A DNA stretch of 64,000 nucleotides. It comes from Candolleomyces eurysporus (Eukaryota > Basidiomycota > Agaricomycetes > Agaricales > Psathyrellaceae). The translations under genes and the position numbers were made by a program. The number at the start of each line of letters is the position of its first letter. Within the stretch, counting starts at the first letter, position 1. This document shows positions 42,453 to 53,678 of this stretch, one piece after another. The stretch is from contig JANBPK010001213.1 in assembly GCA_027579435.1 (NCBI GenBank), positions 1 through 64,000 on the forward strand. The letters are read 5' to 3'. Under the pieces are notes generated by a model. That model searched no databases and had not been told where the DNA came from. It was given only the letters and a program-made list of their open reading frames with translations.

Positions 42453-45248
42453 TCAAGCTCCATCTCCAAGTTCGACATACGGCTCTCTCTGGTGGAAGTA
42501 GTTCCTCTGTAGTTTCACCTCGTTGACATAGTCTCTCAGCCCATTGATCCCATCCGGATGATCGACTTTGTGGCTATCGTCGAGTTCGTCAGTCAGCACA
42601 ATTTCGGAGATTAGAATTGGGCAAGAGAAACGTGCACTCACTCCTGTATAAGGTGGTTTTCGAGACTCCAGCTACGGAAGTGGACATTCATGCACATAAA
42701 ACATACGGGGCCTGTTGAATGAGTCTGAACCTGACCCAAGATTTTTTCTTTTTCCGTCTTGGCGAGAACGAGGTCTTGACCTTCGAGTTTTGCGAAGCAT
42801 TCTGGGTGAGGCTCTGAGTATTTGTGTTTTTTNACACATCTGGATCTGTCGGACGGCCATGTCGTAAGCCACCAGTTGTGTTTCGCTGAGGGAAAGATGG
42901 TGCTTACCGCTTTGATCCACCTCGCAGCCTTCCTCTTCCGTGGAACCGATTCGTCAGGAGTTGGGTTTTGTGCTTGGGTCCTCCTGGTTGACCTCTTAGA
43001 CTGGACAAGAGGTTTCCTAGCTCCAGGTTCCCAAAAGCATTGACAAACACATTCCACATAGGGCTGCTGTCCTTCCATCTCATCCACGGTTGTTTCCGTA
43101 CGACTCAAACCAAGCGCATCTAGCATCGATAAAACATGCTGGTGCGCTTCATTGTCAAACTTGACACTCCCCAAACCCTTCCATATCGAACCATAATCCG
43201 ACATTGAAAGGAAGAAGAGCAAAACGTCGTTGGTAATGCTGGGCACGTTAGGAATTTCAATTTCCTGGGGTGTTATCGGCGTTGGCATCGCGTGGACGAA
43301 ATCCTCGATTTTGGGCCGCCATGGTCCGACAAACAAACATCGGTGTACAAGGACCGAGGGGTATGTGATCCTTTCGTTGCAGTTGCTGCAGTGGAAGACC
43401 GTAGAAGCGAGCGGGAGGACTGTATCAGCCGTAACGTCGCCCGCGGGAATGGCCTTGTATGTTGGGGAATTTCGAACCAAGGTGAGGACTTGCTCGATCC
43501 TATGGCTTCTCCATTCCTCTGCAATCGCTGGCAGCTGTGCGATGGCACTTTCGAAGAGATCGGCTGAAAGCTCTTGATCGACGGGTAGAGTGCATAGCGG
43601 CGTGCGGAAGGCTTCTGTCAGACAGACTTCGTGGAGCGTCGGGATTATGGTGCTGGGCGGTTGGGAGAAGAAAAAGGACACGTATGCTGGCTTGACCCAA
43701 GTATCGATGCGATGTTTCAGCTGCCTTTGGATCTCAAATTTGAGGCGGACCTCCCTGGATCTCTCCATTGCACCGACCATTTCATCCTTCACTGATTCCC
43801 AATCTTCCCGAAGTTTGCCTAAATCAATGATCTCGTATTACTACGGAGAGAGGGAACGCACCCTCATCGGTCAGCTCCTTTGCTGGGGATTCTGAATCGT
43901 ACGACCAGTCATACACCTCGTAAGGGAGCTCTCCTTCAGAAAGATCGAGTTCCTCGGCCCACCCTGACGACATTGAATAAGAACCAACAATAGCTATGTG
44001 AAACAAGCGACCTATATTTCACCCAACCCTATTAATTTTTCTCGGATCCTGATACCAAAGTCAGTATATCAGTCCAGATCTCATCAATAGGATTGAGGAG
44101 ACCCTTACTGCTCCACACGCTGTTCTCTCAGCTCTTCCTCGCGTTCTTCTTCTCTTTCTTCTACTTTGATGAAATAGACTTCACAAGCATTGACGTGCTG
44201 CACAGAGAAAGTCAATCGTGATCAGATAGAGAAGATGGCGGACGATAAAGCTATCGCTTGTGAGCACACCTTCTCTTTTGCGACCCAGAGCTTCCTCTGG
44301 TTCTCCATCCAAGCGTTCTTTGCCTGCTTCCCTTTAATTTTCTTGTATTCCGAATGCAATGCCAGAGCCGTGTTGACGTGAAACCTGGTTCGCTTCTCCT
44401 TGGCTTGCTGAGGTTCTAAAAGGGCGCGATCGTCAGCTGGAAACCCAAACACCAAGATAGATAAAGTCAAGCTCACCCCTGCGTTTGCAGTGGTAAAAGG
44501 TTGACCCTTCCACTTCATCTTTCGTCAAACGGTGTGTCGTTGCGGGGACGAACTCAGTCAGCAAGAGTGCAACTTTCTCAGGAAGTTCTTTCCAGCGTTT
44601 GAAACTGCGTATCATTGCAAAAAAGCTAATAAGAATCAATGCATCCAACAAGGGACCCGACGTTGAGATACGCACTGTTTGAGACTGCATCCTCTACATA
44701 ACTGGGTCCGTGCTTCGAGATAGAGGAGCAACACCTCATTGTCCTTCAGGAGGTCCGACAGTGGTCGAAGACAGTCCTTGACAGGACAAGCAGGATTAAC
44801 GAAATTGCACCCGGCACTTGCTTTGAACCCATACTTACATGGCAACTATTAGAGAGTAAAAGATAGGCATATTGGGGCTCTGATAGGTCGTTCGGACAGG
44901 GTGGGAGGTCTTCGACAGCGGATAAGACGTGGGTCCAAATGGACTTTGAAGCACGATTCATCAGGAACTTTCTGAACGACCTGGCTGTCCATGCAAGTTG
45001 GAGCAAGTCAAGCGGGGTCAAGAGCTTGAATATCTGTCCGACATGTTAGAGAGTTCAAGAATCTCTGAGATGGAGGTACTGCATGACCGAGTCAGTACCT
45101 CGCAAAGGATGTCCAGAGGTAGGTCGATGAGCAGGTCATGCTTGAGAGTGCGATCAGACGCGACCGGAGTATCTTTATCTCTCGAATTCTTCGGTTGGTT
45201 CTTTGGCGGGTTGAGTTTGCGAAACTTTCGAGAAGACCCTTTCGCCAT
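42453..45248 (-). CDS. F-box protein F (long form)
   Basis: Opens MAKGSSRKFRKLNPPKNQ, F-box LLIDLPLDILCE / IFKLLTPLDLLQLAWTARSF, LPPCPNDLSEPQYAYLLLSN, LCRGCSLKQC, PEKVALLLTEFVPATTHRL, coiled-coil-like charged segment, then the long exon (KHRIDTWVKPAYVSFFFSQ; LCTLPVDQEL), C2HC motif FHCSNCNERITYPSVLVHRC, PYVECVCQCF, KRKAARWIKA, and after an intron IQMCKKHKYSEPHPECF and the C2H2 finger CFMCMNVHFRSWSLENHLIQ with its last His in the final exon (HKVDHPDGING). The N at 42833 sits in a run of A; without it the exon reads CKKHKY as in D. Stop at 42453 after VELGDGA. Confidence 0.8.
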
Positions 45249-45815
45249 AGTGGTTGAAAGGAGAGTTTGTTATCACTTTCCGCAGACCCGAGACTGTTAT
45301 GACTCAATCATGACTATGAGTCCCAGTCCGTTGAACCCGAGGCAATGGGAATTGTGGCTGTGCACCGAAATTCACCAGGCAAGGCGATCAGTCCACAGAT
45401 CTGGACAGCAGAGACGACGTACACCTCGAGAGCTGGGACCGCACTGACATCTTCTGGCTGTACGCCAATCGAAATTTGCAAGAAGAATCGACGGGAAAGG
45501 TCTCGTGCACAATTTTCTGCTAAAGCTGGAGATATCAAAATGGATTACGCTGCGAGAGGGATTCACAAGAGCGGATTTAGCTCCAAGGTCTTGTGCTTGT
45601 ACTTCTTCAGTATCAGCGCTCAGCATAGTTTAAATTCCGAGCATTGCTCTGAAGCTCAAATTGTCCGTAGCTCCACTCCAGTAAAACGATTTTTGAGATT
45701 TGATCGCAGTGGGACTTGACAACTCACATAGATCAGCCGTCAGCACATGGTATGCTTGTAAGGTTCAACGTAAAGATGCGCAAAACTTGAATCTAAACCG
45801 CGATATGGTAACATT
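45249..45815. other. spacer between F-box genes F and G
   Basis: Contains the promoter of F, a fossil A/B-type terminal exon in + orientation (listed separately) and the common spacer cassette ending CTCCACTCCAGTAAAACGA. No intact gene. Confidence 0.6.
45466..45540 (+). pseudogene. fossil terminal exon of an A/B-type F-box gene
   Basis: The + strand reads EICKKNRRERSRAQFSAKA, against VESCRRHRGERSGAQFFAKA in the last exon of gene B. The stop is lost and no other exon of that gene remains beside it. Confidence 0.7.
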
Positions 45816-48584
45816 TCAAGCCCTATCTCCGAGTTCAACATACGGCTCTCGCTGATGGAAGTAGAGCCCCTGTAGTTTCGCGGCACTGACATAGTCTCTC
45901 ACCCCATCGGCCCCATCCGGATGATCGACTTCGTGGCTATAGTCGAGTTTGTCGATCAGCACAGTTTCGGGGATTTGAAGTGGGGGAGGCAAATGTACAC
46001 TCACTCTTGTATAAGGTGGCTTTCGAGACTCAGGTTATGGAAGCGGGTACGCATGCACATAAAACAAACAGGGCCTGTCGACCAANGTNCTCGCCCGACA
46101 TTTTTTCTTTTTCTGCTGTAGCGAGAANCAAGGTCTTGGCCTTCAAGTTTTGCGAAGCATTCCGGGTGAGGCTCCGGGTATTTGTGTTTCCGACACACCT
46201 GGATCTGTCGGAAATGGCTCGTTAGCAATGGGTTGCGTTTCGTAGGAGGAGGATAGTCCTCACCGATTTGATCCACCTCGCAGCCTTCCTCTTCTGGGAA
46301 ACAACTTTCTCGGAAGTTGTGTTTTGTCTTTGAGTGCTCCTGGTCATCCTCTCAGGATGGACGGGAGGCTTCTTAGCTCCAGGTTCCCAAAAGCATTGAC
46401 AAACACATTCCACATAGGGCTGCTGTCCTTCCATCTCATCCACTGTGGTCTTCGTACGACTTACGCCAAGCGCATCTAGCATCAATAGAACATGTTTGTG
46501 CGCTTCATCGTCAAACTTCACGCTCGCCAAACCCTTCCATATCGAAACATAATTCGATATCGAAAGGAAAAAGAGCAAAACGTCGTTGGTAATGCTGGGC
46601 ACGTTGGGAATTGCAATTTCCTGGGGTGTTATCGGTGTTGGCATGGCGTAGACGAAATCTTCGATCTTGGGGAGCCATAATTCAGCAAAAAGACATCGGT
46701 GTACAAGGACCGAAGGGTATGTGATTGTCTCATTGCAGTTGCCGCAGTGGAAGACCGTAGAAGCAAGTGGGAGGAATGTGTCAGCCGTAATGTCGTCGGC
46801 GGGAACAGCCTTGTATGTGGAGGACCTCCGGACTAAACTGAGGACTTGCTCAGTCCTGTAGTTTCTCCATTCCTCTGCGAACGCTGGCAGTTGCGCGATG
46901 GCGCTTTCGAAGAGATCAGCTGAAAGGTCTTGGTCTACAGGTAGAGTGCATAGCGGTGTGCGGAAGGCATCTATCAGGCAGACTTCGTGGAGCGTTGGGA
47001 TGATGGTGCTGGGTGGTTGGGAGAAGAAGAAGGACGTGTACGCTGGCTTTACCCAGGTGTCGATTCGATGGTTCAGCTGCTTTCGGATATCGATTTTGAG
47101 GCGCGCCTCCCTAGATCTCTCCATTAAGCTGACTATGTGATCTTTCACTAATTCCCATTCTGCCCAAAGTTTACCTAAATCAATGATTCGTATGACCGTC
47201 GGAGAGGGGACGCACCTTCATCGGTCAGCGGCTTTGCTGGAGATGTTTGGAACCAGTGATACAGCTCAAAAGGGAGCTGTCCTCCAGAGAAACTGAGTTC
47301 CTCGGCCCACCCTGACGACGTCGAATAAGAACCGACAATATCTCTGACAAACGCCCGATATCTTACCCAAGCCTACTAATTTTTCTCGGGCCCTAATAGC
47401 AAAGTCAGCATATTCATACCGGTCTCCTCAGTGGCATTGGGGGGACCCTTACTGCTCCATACGCTGCACTCTCAATTCTCCTTCACGCATTCGTGCTCTT
47501 TTCTCGATCTTGCCAAAATAGACTTCACAAGCATTGACATGCTACACAGAAAAAGACAGTCGTAATCAAGTCAGAAGATGGCGGATGATGGATCTATCGT
47601 TTGTGAGCACACCTCTTCTTTTGCAACCCAGAGCTTCCTCTGGTTCTCCATCCAAGCGTTCTTCGCTTTGTTCCCTTTGATTTTCTTGTGTTCTTCATGT
47701 AATGCCAGAGCCGTGTTGACGTGAAATCTGGTTCGCTTGTCTTCCAATTGCTGAGGTTCTAAAAGGCGCGATCGTTCACCGGAATCCCGAGTACACAGAG
47801 AGACAAGTCAAACCCACCTCTGAATTTCCGATGATATTTAGATGAACTTTTCACTTCATCTTTCGTCAAACGGTTTGTTGTTGCCGGTACAAATTCTACC
47901 AGCGAGAGTGAAACCTTCTCAGGGAGTTCTTTCCAGCGATTGAAACTGCAGCGAAGGTTATGAGTATAAAGACATCCAACAACAGGTGCAATGCTGATGT
48001 ACGCACTGTTTGAGACTACACGCCCTGCATAACTGGGCTCGTGCTTCGAGATAGAGGAGCAACGCCTCGTCGTCCTTAACGAGTTCCGACAACGGTCGAA
48101 GACAGTCCTTGATGGAACGAATTGGATTAGCGAAATTTCAGCCGGCACTTTGCTTGAATGCATACGTACATGGCAATTGTTAGAGAACATAAGATAGGCA
48201 TACTGGGGCTCTGATAGGTCGTCAGGGCAAGGTGGGAGGTCCTCCACAGCGGATAGGACGTCAGTCCAGATGGACTTTGAAGCCCGATCCATCAGAAACT
48301 TTCTGAATGACTTCGTCGTGCGTGCAAGCTGGAGCAAGTCAAGAGGGGGCAAGAGCTTGAATATCTATGTGACACGTTAGAGCCCTCAAGGATCTTTGAG
48401 ATGGAGGACCGCAAGACCGAGTCAGTACCTCGCAAAGGATGTCCAGAGGTAGGTCGATGAGCAGGTCATGCTTGAGAGTGCGACCAGAAGCGCTCGGGGT
48501 ATCCAAATGTTTATCTCTCGAATCATCCGGGCGGTCCTTTAGCGGGTTGAGTTTGCGAGTCTTTCGAGAAGACCCTTTCGCCAT
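45816..48584 (-). CDS. F-box protein G (long form)
   Basis: Opens MAKGSSRKTRKLNPLKDR, F-box LLIDLPLDILCE / IFKLLPPLDLLQLARTTKSF, LPPCPDDLSEPQYAYLMFSN, PEKVSLSLVEFVPATTNRL, then the long exon (NHRIDTWVKPAYTSFFFSQ; LCTLPVDQDL), C2HC motif FHCGNCNETITYPSVLVHRC, PYVECVCQCF, KRKAARWIKS, a Cys/His segment (CRKHKYPEPHPECFAKLEGQ) and the split C2H2 finger (CFMCMRTRFHNLSLESHL, then HEVDHPDG). Ns at 46086, 46089 and 46128 break the finger exon; deleting all three gives DLVLATAEKEKMSGETWSTG, in frame with the rest. Stop at 45816 after VELGDRA. Confidence 0.8.
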
Positions 48585-49103
48585 GGTGGTTGAAAGAAGA
48601 GTTTATTATCACTCTCACGGAAGACTTGCCTTTAATGACCCTGAGACTGAGACTCTGTACCCGTTGAACCCGGCGGCGATGCCGGAATTGGGGCTGTACA
48701 CGTTGGCTATGCCAAGGCGACGGGTCCACAGATCTAGAAAGCAGAGACGGGGAACACACTGACATCTTCTAGCTGTACTTATGCAAATCAAAAGCTGTGG
48801 GAAGCACCCAGGGGAAGGCTATATAACATTTTGTGAAAATAACAGAAGGATCACACGCGAGGGTAAGGATTCACAAGAGCGGATTCGGCTCCATGGTCTG
48901 CTTGTTCTCGTACTTCTTCAGTGTCAGCAGCGTTCAGCATTGCTCTAAAGCTCGAATTCCTCATCGCTCCACTCCAGTAAAACCATTCTTGAGGTCCAAT
49001 CCCAGGGACTTGCGAACTCACATAGATCAGCATCCGTCAACACATGTGCCCGTGGAATTCAGCGTAAAGATCTACAATATTTGAATCTAAGACTGCGGTA
49101 CTT
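48585..49103. other. spacer between F-box genes G and H
   Basis: Promoter of G, a fossil A/B-type exon near 48787-48825 and the shared spacer cassette. No intact gene. Confidence 0.6.
48787..48825 (+). pseudogene. fossil terminal exon of an A/B-type F-box gene
   Basis: AAAAGCTGTGGGAAGCACCC followed by AGGGGAA matches GAAAGCTGTAGGAGGCACAG plus AGGGGAA in gene B; the rest has decayed. Confidence 0.55.
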
Positions 49104-51896
49104 TCAAGCCCCATCTCCAAGTTCAACATACTGTTCCCACTCGGACAAGTGAACTCTCCGTAGTTTCGCCGCATTGACATAGTCTCTTAACCCATCGATC
49201 CCATCCGGATGATTGACTCTGTGGCTATTGTGAAGTGTATCAATTAGCACAATTCCGGGGATTAGAAGTGGGGGAGACAAATGCACACTCACTCGTGCAT
49301 AAGGTGGTTTTCCAGACCCTGGCGACGGAAGCTGGATTGCATGCACATAAAACAAACAGGGCGTGTCGATGAAGTCTCGCTCGCCGTTCTTTCTTTGGCT
49401 TCCATGGCGAGAACAAGGTCTTGACCTTCGAGTTTCGCAAAGTATTCTGGGCGAGGCTCTGGGAGTTTGTGTTTCTGACACTTCTGGAGCTGTTGGACAA
49501 CCACATCGTAAGCCATGGGTGGTGTTCCGTTAGGAGGAAGGCGGCCCTTACCGCTCTGAGCCAACTCGCGGCAGGCCTCTTCGGGGGAACGAATGCTGGT
49601 TGTAATTGGACCGGAGCTGGATTTGGTGTCCGACCGCTCCTGGTCAACATCCTGGTAGGCACGAAAGCGGGTCTCTTGGGCGGGGGTCGCCAAAAACATT
49701 GACAAAGACATTCTACATAGGGCTGGTTTGCTTCCATCTCGGCCACCGTGGTCTTGGTACGACTCAAGTCAAGTGCATCTAGCATTAACAAAGCATGTTG
49801 GTGCGCTTCATCGTCGAACTTGACAGTCCCCAAACCCTTGAAGATCGAAAGATAACTTAATGAATAGAGAAGGAGCGAAACATCGTTCGTGATGCTAGGC
49901 ACGTTGGGAATGTGGATTTCCTGAGGTGTTATCGGCGTTGGCATGTCGTAGACAAAATCTTCCATCTTGGGCTGCGACATTCCGACAAACAGACATTGGT
50001 GCACAAGGACCGAAGGGTACACGAGTCTTGCTTTGCAGCTGCCACAGTGGAAGACCGTAGAAGCGAGAGGGAGGACTGTATCAGCCGTGATGTCGTTCGC
50101 AGGAATGTCCTTATATGTAAGGGAGTTTCGAACTAAGGTGAGGACTTGCTCGATCCTACAGTTTCTCCATTCTTCTGCGAACGCTGGCAGTTGCGCGATG
50201 GCGCTTTCGAAGAGACCGGCTGAGAGGTCTCGGTCGAGGGGGAGNAGTGCATAGCGGTGTGCGGAAGGCATCTGTCAGACAGACTTCGGGGAGCGTTGGA
50301 ATGATGGTGTTGGGCGGTTGGGAGAAGAAGAAGGACGTGTATGCTGGCTTGACCCAAGTGTCGATGCGTTTGTTGAGTTGACTTCGGATATAGATTCTGA
50401 GACGGGACTCCCTCAGTCTCTCCATTAAGCCGACCACTTGATCCTTAATCGATTCCCATTCTGCCGAAGGTTTACCTAAATAAGTTATTTCGTATGACAA
50501 TGGGAAGAGGGGACGCACCCTCATCGGTCAATTCTACTGGAGATGAATAGGACCAGTGATTCATCTCATAAGGGAGTCGTCCTCCAATAAAATTGAGCTC
50601 CTCGGCCCACTCTGACAACGTTGAATGTGAACCGACAATGACTCTGTCGAGAAAACGACCGATATCGTACCCAAGTCTATTAATCTTTCTCGAATCCTGA
50701 CAACAAAGTCAGCATATCAATCCCCTCAGCAGCGTTGGGGACACCCTTACTGATCCATGCGCTTCACTCTCAGCTCCGCAACACGTATCTGTTCTCTTTG
50801 CTCTGTCTTTTCAAAATAATCTTCGCAAGCATTGGCGTGCTACACACAGAAAGACAGTCGTGATCAAGTGAGAAGATGGCGGATGGTATATCTATCGTTT
50901 GTGAGCACACCTCTTCTTTTGCGACCCAGAGCTTCCTCTGGTTCTCTATCCAAGCGTTCTTCGCTTTTTTCCCTTTGATTTTCTTGTGTTCTGCATGTAA
51001 TGCTAGAGCCGTGTTGACGTGAAATCTAGTTCGCTTGTCTTCCACCCGCTGAGGTTCTAAAAAGGCGCGATCGTTAACGGGAAACCCAAGTACACATGCA
51101 TATAGACAAGTCAAACCCACCCCTGCGTTTCCAACTATATTTTAATGAATTTTCCACTTCATTCTTTGTCAAATGATATGTTGTTGCCGGTACAAATTCT
51201 ACCAGCGAGAGTGAAACTTTCTCAGGGAGTTCATTCCAGCGATTGAAACTGCAACGAAGGTTGTAAGAATTAAGTCATCCGACAAGCGACACGATGCTGA
51301 AGTACGCACTGTTTGAGACTACACGCTCTGCATAACCGGGTTCGTGCTTCGAGATAGGGGAGCAACGCCTCGTCATCCTTCAGGAGTTCCGACAACGGTC
51401 GAAGACAGTCCTTGACAAGACAAGTGGGATTAGCGAAATTGCAGCCCGGCATTTTGCTTTCAATTCAACTCACATGGCAATTATCACAGAATATAAGATA
51501 GGCATACTGGGGCCCTGATAGGTCGTCAGGGCAGGGTGGGAGGTCCTCCACAGTGGATAGGACGGCGGTCCAGATAGAATTTGAAGCTCGGTTCATTAGA
51601 AACTTTCTGAACGACTTCGCAGTGCGCGCAAGCTGGAGCAAATCAAGCGGGGATAAGAGCCCGAATATCTGTGTGACATGTCAGAACACACAAGAAACTC
51701 TTGGGATGCGGATGCTGCAAGCCTGAGTCAGTACCTCGCAAAGGATGTCCAGAGGTTGGTTAACGAGCACGTTCGGGTCATGCCTAAGAGTGCTCTGGGA
51801 AGCGCCCGGGGTATCGTTATTTTTCGCATCACTTGGGTGGCCATGGTTCTTTGGTGGGTCGAGTTTGCGAGTCTTTCGAGAAGACCCTTTCGCCAT
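49104..51896 (-). CDS. F-box protein H (long form), near twin of I
   Basis: Opens MAKGSSRKTRKLDPPKNHGH, F-box VLVNQPLDILCE / IFGLLSPLDLLQLARTAKSF, LPPCPDDLSGPQYAYLIF, LCRACSLKQC, PEKVSLSLVEFVPATTYHL, then KRIDTWVKPAYTSFFFSQ, LCTLPLDRDL, C2HC motif FHCGSCKARLVYPSVLVHQC, PYVECLCQCF, a Pro/Arg-rich linker, CQKHKLPEPRPEYFAKLEGQ and the split C2H2 finger (CFMCMQSSFRRQGLENHL, then HRVNHPDG). The F-box has Gln where the others have Leu (VNQPLDI). The N at 50245 interrupts TPLCT-LPLDRD; deleting it restores the frame. Stop at 49104 after VELGDGA. Confidence 0.8.
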
Positions 51897-52303
51897 GGTC
51901 GTTGTAAGAAGAGTTTATTATCACTCTCCACGGAAAGACTTGCCTGTTACATCTGTATCTGTTGAACCCGGCAGCGATGCCGGAATTGGGGCTGTACACG
52001 TTGACTATGCCCTGGTTAGCAAGGCAACGGGCCCACAGATCTAGAAAGCAGAGACGATCGGACATACATCTCGAGAGCTGGTAACACACTGACATCTTCT
52101 AGCTGTACTTATGCAAATCGAAAGCTGTAGGAAGCGCCGAGGGGAAAGCTATGGTGTACAAATTCTGTGAAAATAACACAAGAACCACACGAGAGGGTAA
52201 GGATTCACAAGGGCGGATTCAGCTCCATGGTCTGCTTGTTCTCGTACTTCCTCAGTATCAGCAGCGTTCAGCGTAGATTGCTCTAAAGCTCGAATTCCTC
52301 GTC
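51865..52303. repeat. 439-bp direct repeat, left copy, flanking the island
   Basis: Starts in exon 1 of gene H (text for KGSSRKTRK) and runs through its promoter and the upstream spacer. The right copy is 56433-56871. Both ends are offset by exactly 4,568 bases, so the copies have the same length. The few differences seen are single-base. Confidence 0.85.
52118..52160 (+). pseudogene. fossil terminal exon of an A/B-type F-box gene
   Basis: GAAAGCTGTAGGAAGCGCCG followed by AGGGGAAA matches the start of gene B's last exon; it lies inside the 439-bp repeat. Confidence 0.55.
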
Positions 52304-52515
52304 CACAACGGTGACAATACTTAGGCTCGACGCTGTCGGCATGAAGTATTGACAATGTACATAGCACCGTATATCTCTCGACATCATAAACAGTGTCGTA
52401 GAGTCACCTTCATGACGATCTCCAGTCATAATTGGGGAACGTCACTTATAGCACACGATGGAAAAGGACTCGTAAGTAAGCATGTTACAAGGTTCGAAAG
52501 CCCTCGAAGCTCAGG

Positions 52516-53250
52516 TCAATCATAAGTATCAGGATGAATATTCATCCACGCGTCAGCTCTACACTCATCGATACCAGTCAAGATGTCAACCTTCTCGAAG
52601 AAATGTTCGATAAACTCAAGCAAGGGGTGCGCATGTTCGGATACCTCTTGAAGCTTACCTTCAGCTGTTCCTGAAGTCCAAAGCAGATGCATGCACCCGC
52701 ATTTTCCGGGCGTCGAGTGAGGAATGGTGGTCAAGACCAACCCCGAGATGCCGCATGACGTCGAGCAGTGAATTACAGCTTTCGCTCTGCGGGAAGGCAA
52801 GTTGACGATTGGAGCTGACGATCGAGCATTCTCGAGGATGATTTTCTGAGCGCTGGCTCAGGCTCAATGCCCTAGCTTGGATTCTAGGTTGAATCATGCT
52901 GCATGGTTGCAAAACGCTGAGTTTGCAAGCAGCACATTTGGTCAATTGAAACTTCTGATAGGCTCCCAACGCAACGGTTCATCTTCTGACCTAAATGGCT
53001 TACCTTGCGGGTATCGCCAATCAAAGAAGTCCAATGCGAGGAAGTCAGAGAGGTAGCGAGCTTCGTTTAGTGTGTACCGCCGTCTTTCGCACACTCACGT
53101 TTGGACCGTGTTGCCATGACGGAGATGATATCCTTGACTTTAAGCCATTCATGATTTAGTACGACTGGAACAGGGTTGCGGGATATATTTTCTCTGCAAG
53201 ATGAGTTCGAAGTGCCGATAGATAGTATCACACCGAATATGTATGCCAAC
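52516..53250 (-). CDS. unrecognised gene in the island, probably spliced
   Basis: The last exon is open for about 115 codons, from an AG acceptor near 52855 through IILENARSSAPIVNLPSRRA, HCSTSCGISGLVLTTIPH and LLEFIEHFFEKVDILTGIDE to a TGA at 52516-52518. Upstream on the same strand YTLNEARYLSDFLALDFFDW is open before a good GTAAGC donor. Composition is coding-like in both. I do not recognise the family; no signal peptide, zinc motif or membrane helix is evident. The middle exons could not be joined, so it may be damaged. Confidence 0.4.
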
Positions 53251-53367
53251 GTATCACTGATTCTAGAAGTGAAAGAAGGATCATTTAAGCTTTGGTAGCG
53301 AGAGTCAAGCTTTGAACGAGAGAGGATATCAGATTTTTATCGCACCTGGCTTCCAAAGATGAAGAAG

Positions 53368-53637
53368 TCAGAACCCTGTTATCCCTCTCCACGAAGTGCC
53401 CAAATACCCGCCTGTCAGTTTAACGATCGTTGGCGGGACCCGGCCTTCCAAAGCTGATGATTTGAAGCAAAGATCTTTCAGGCAGCATGCCAAACACATT
53501 GTTATGGCACCGTCACGGGAGAAGATCCCATAAATTCCAAAATTCCGTTTCTTCAGATACCGAAAACCATCTAAATATAGTACAATGAGGCGAACGAAAG
53601 GAAGGCTGAGACAAACTTGAACACAAGGAATCGACAC
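53368..53637 (-). pseudogene. possible decayed DUF6533-type fragment
   Basis: The frame contains FRYLKKRNFGIYGIFSRDGA, which resembles the helix end and YRDG motif of the DUF6533 genes (FWIGYRKYAG...FYRDGLAY; KHRHTRS...FYRDGLVF). The rest of the frame shows no further family motif, and it lies directly downstream of the intact copy. Chance resemblance remains possible. Confidence 0.3.
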
Positions 53638-53678
53638 ACAAGCTCGCCAAGTGCACGGTCAGGAACTACGACAAGGTC

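Larger units (their letters stand above)
38935..43646. repeat. tandem duplication, copy 2
   Basis: Starts with the last intron and exon of gene B (in + orientation, 38935-39030), continues through gene E and reaches into gene F at the base matching the left edge of D. It is longer than copy 1 mainly because D lost about 115 bases and a few smaller pieces. C/E differ little, while D/F differ at roughly one base in ten in the part compared by eye. Confidence 0.75.
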
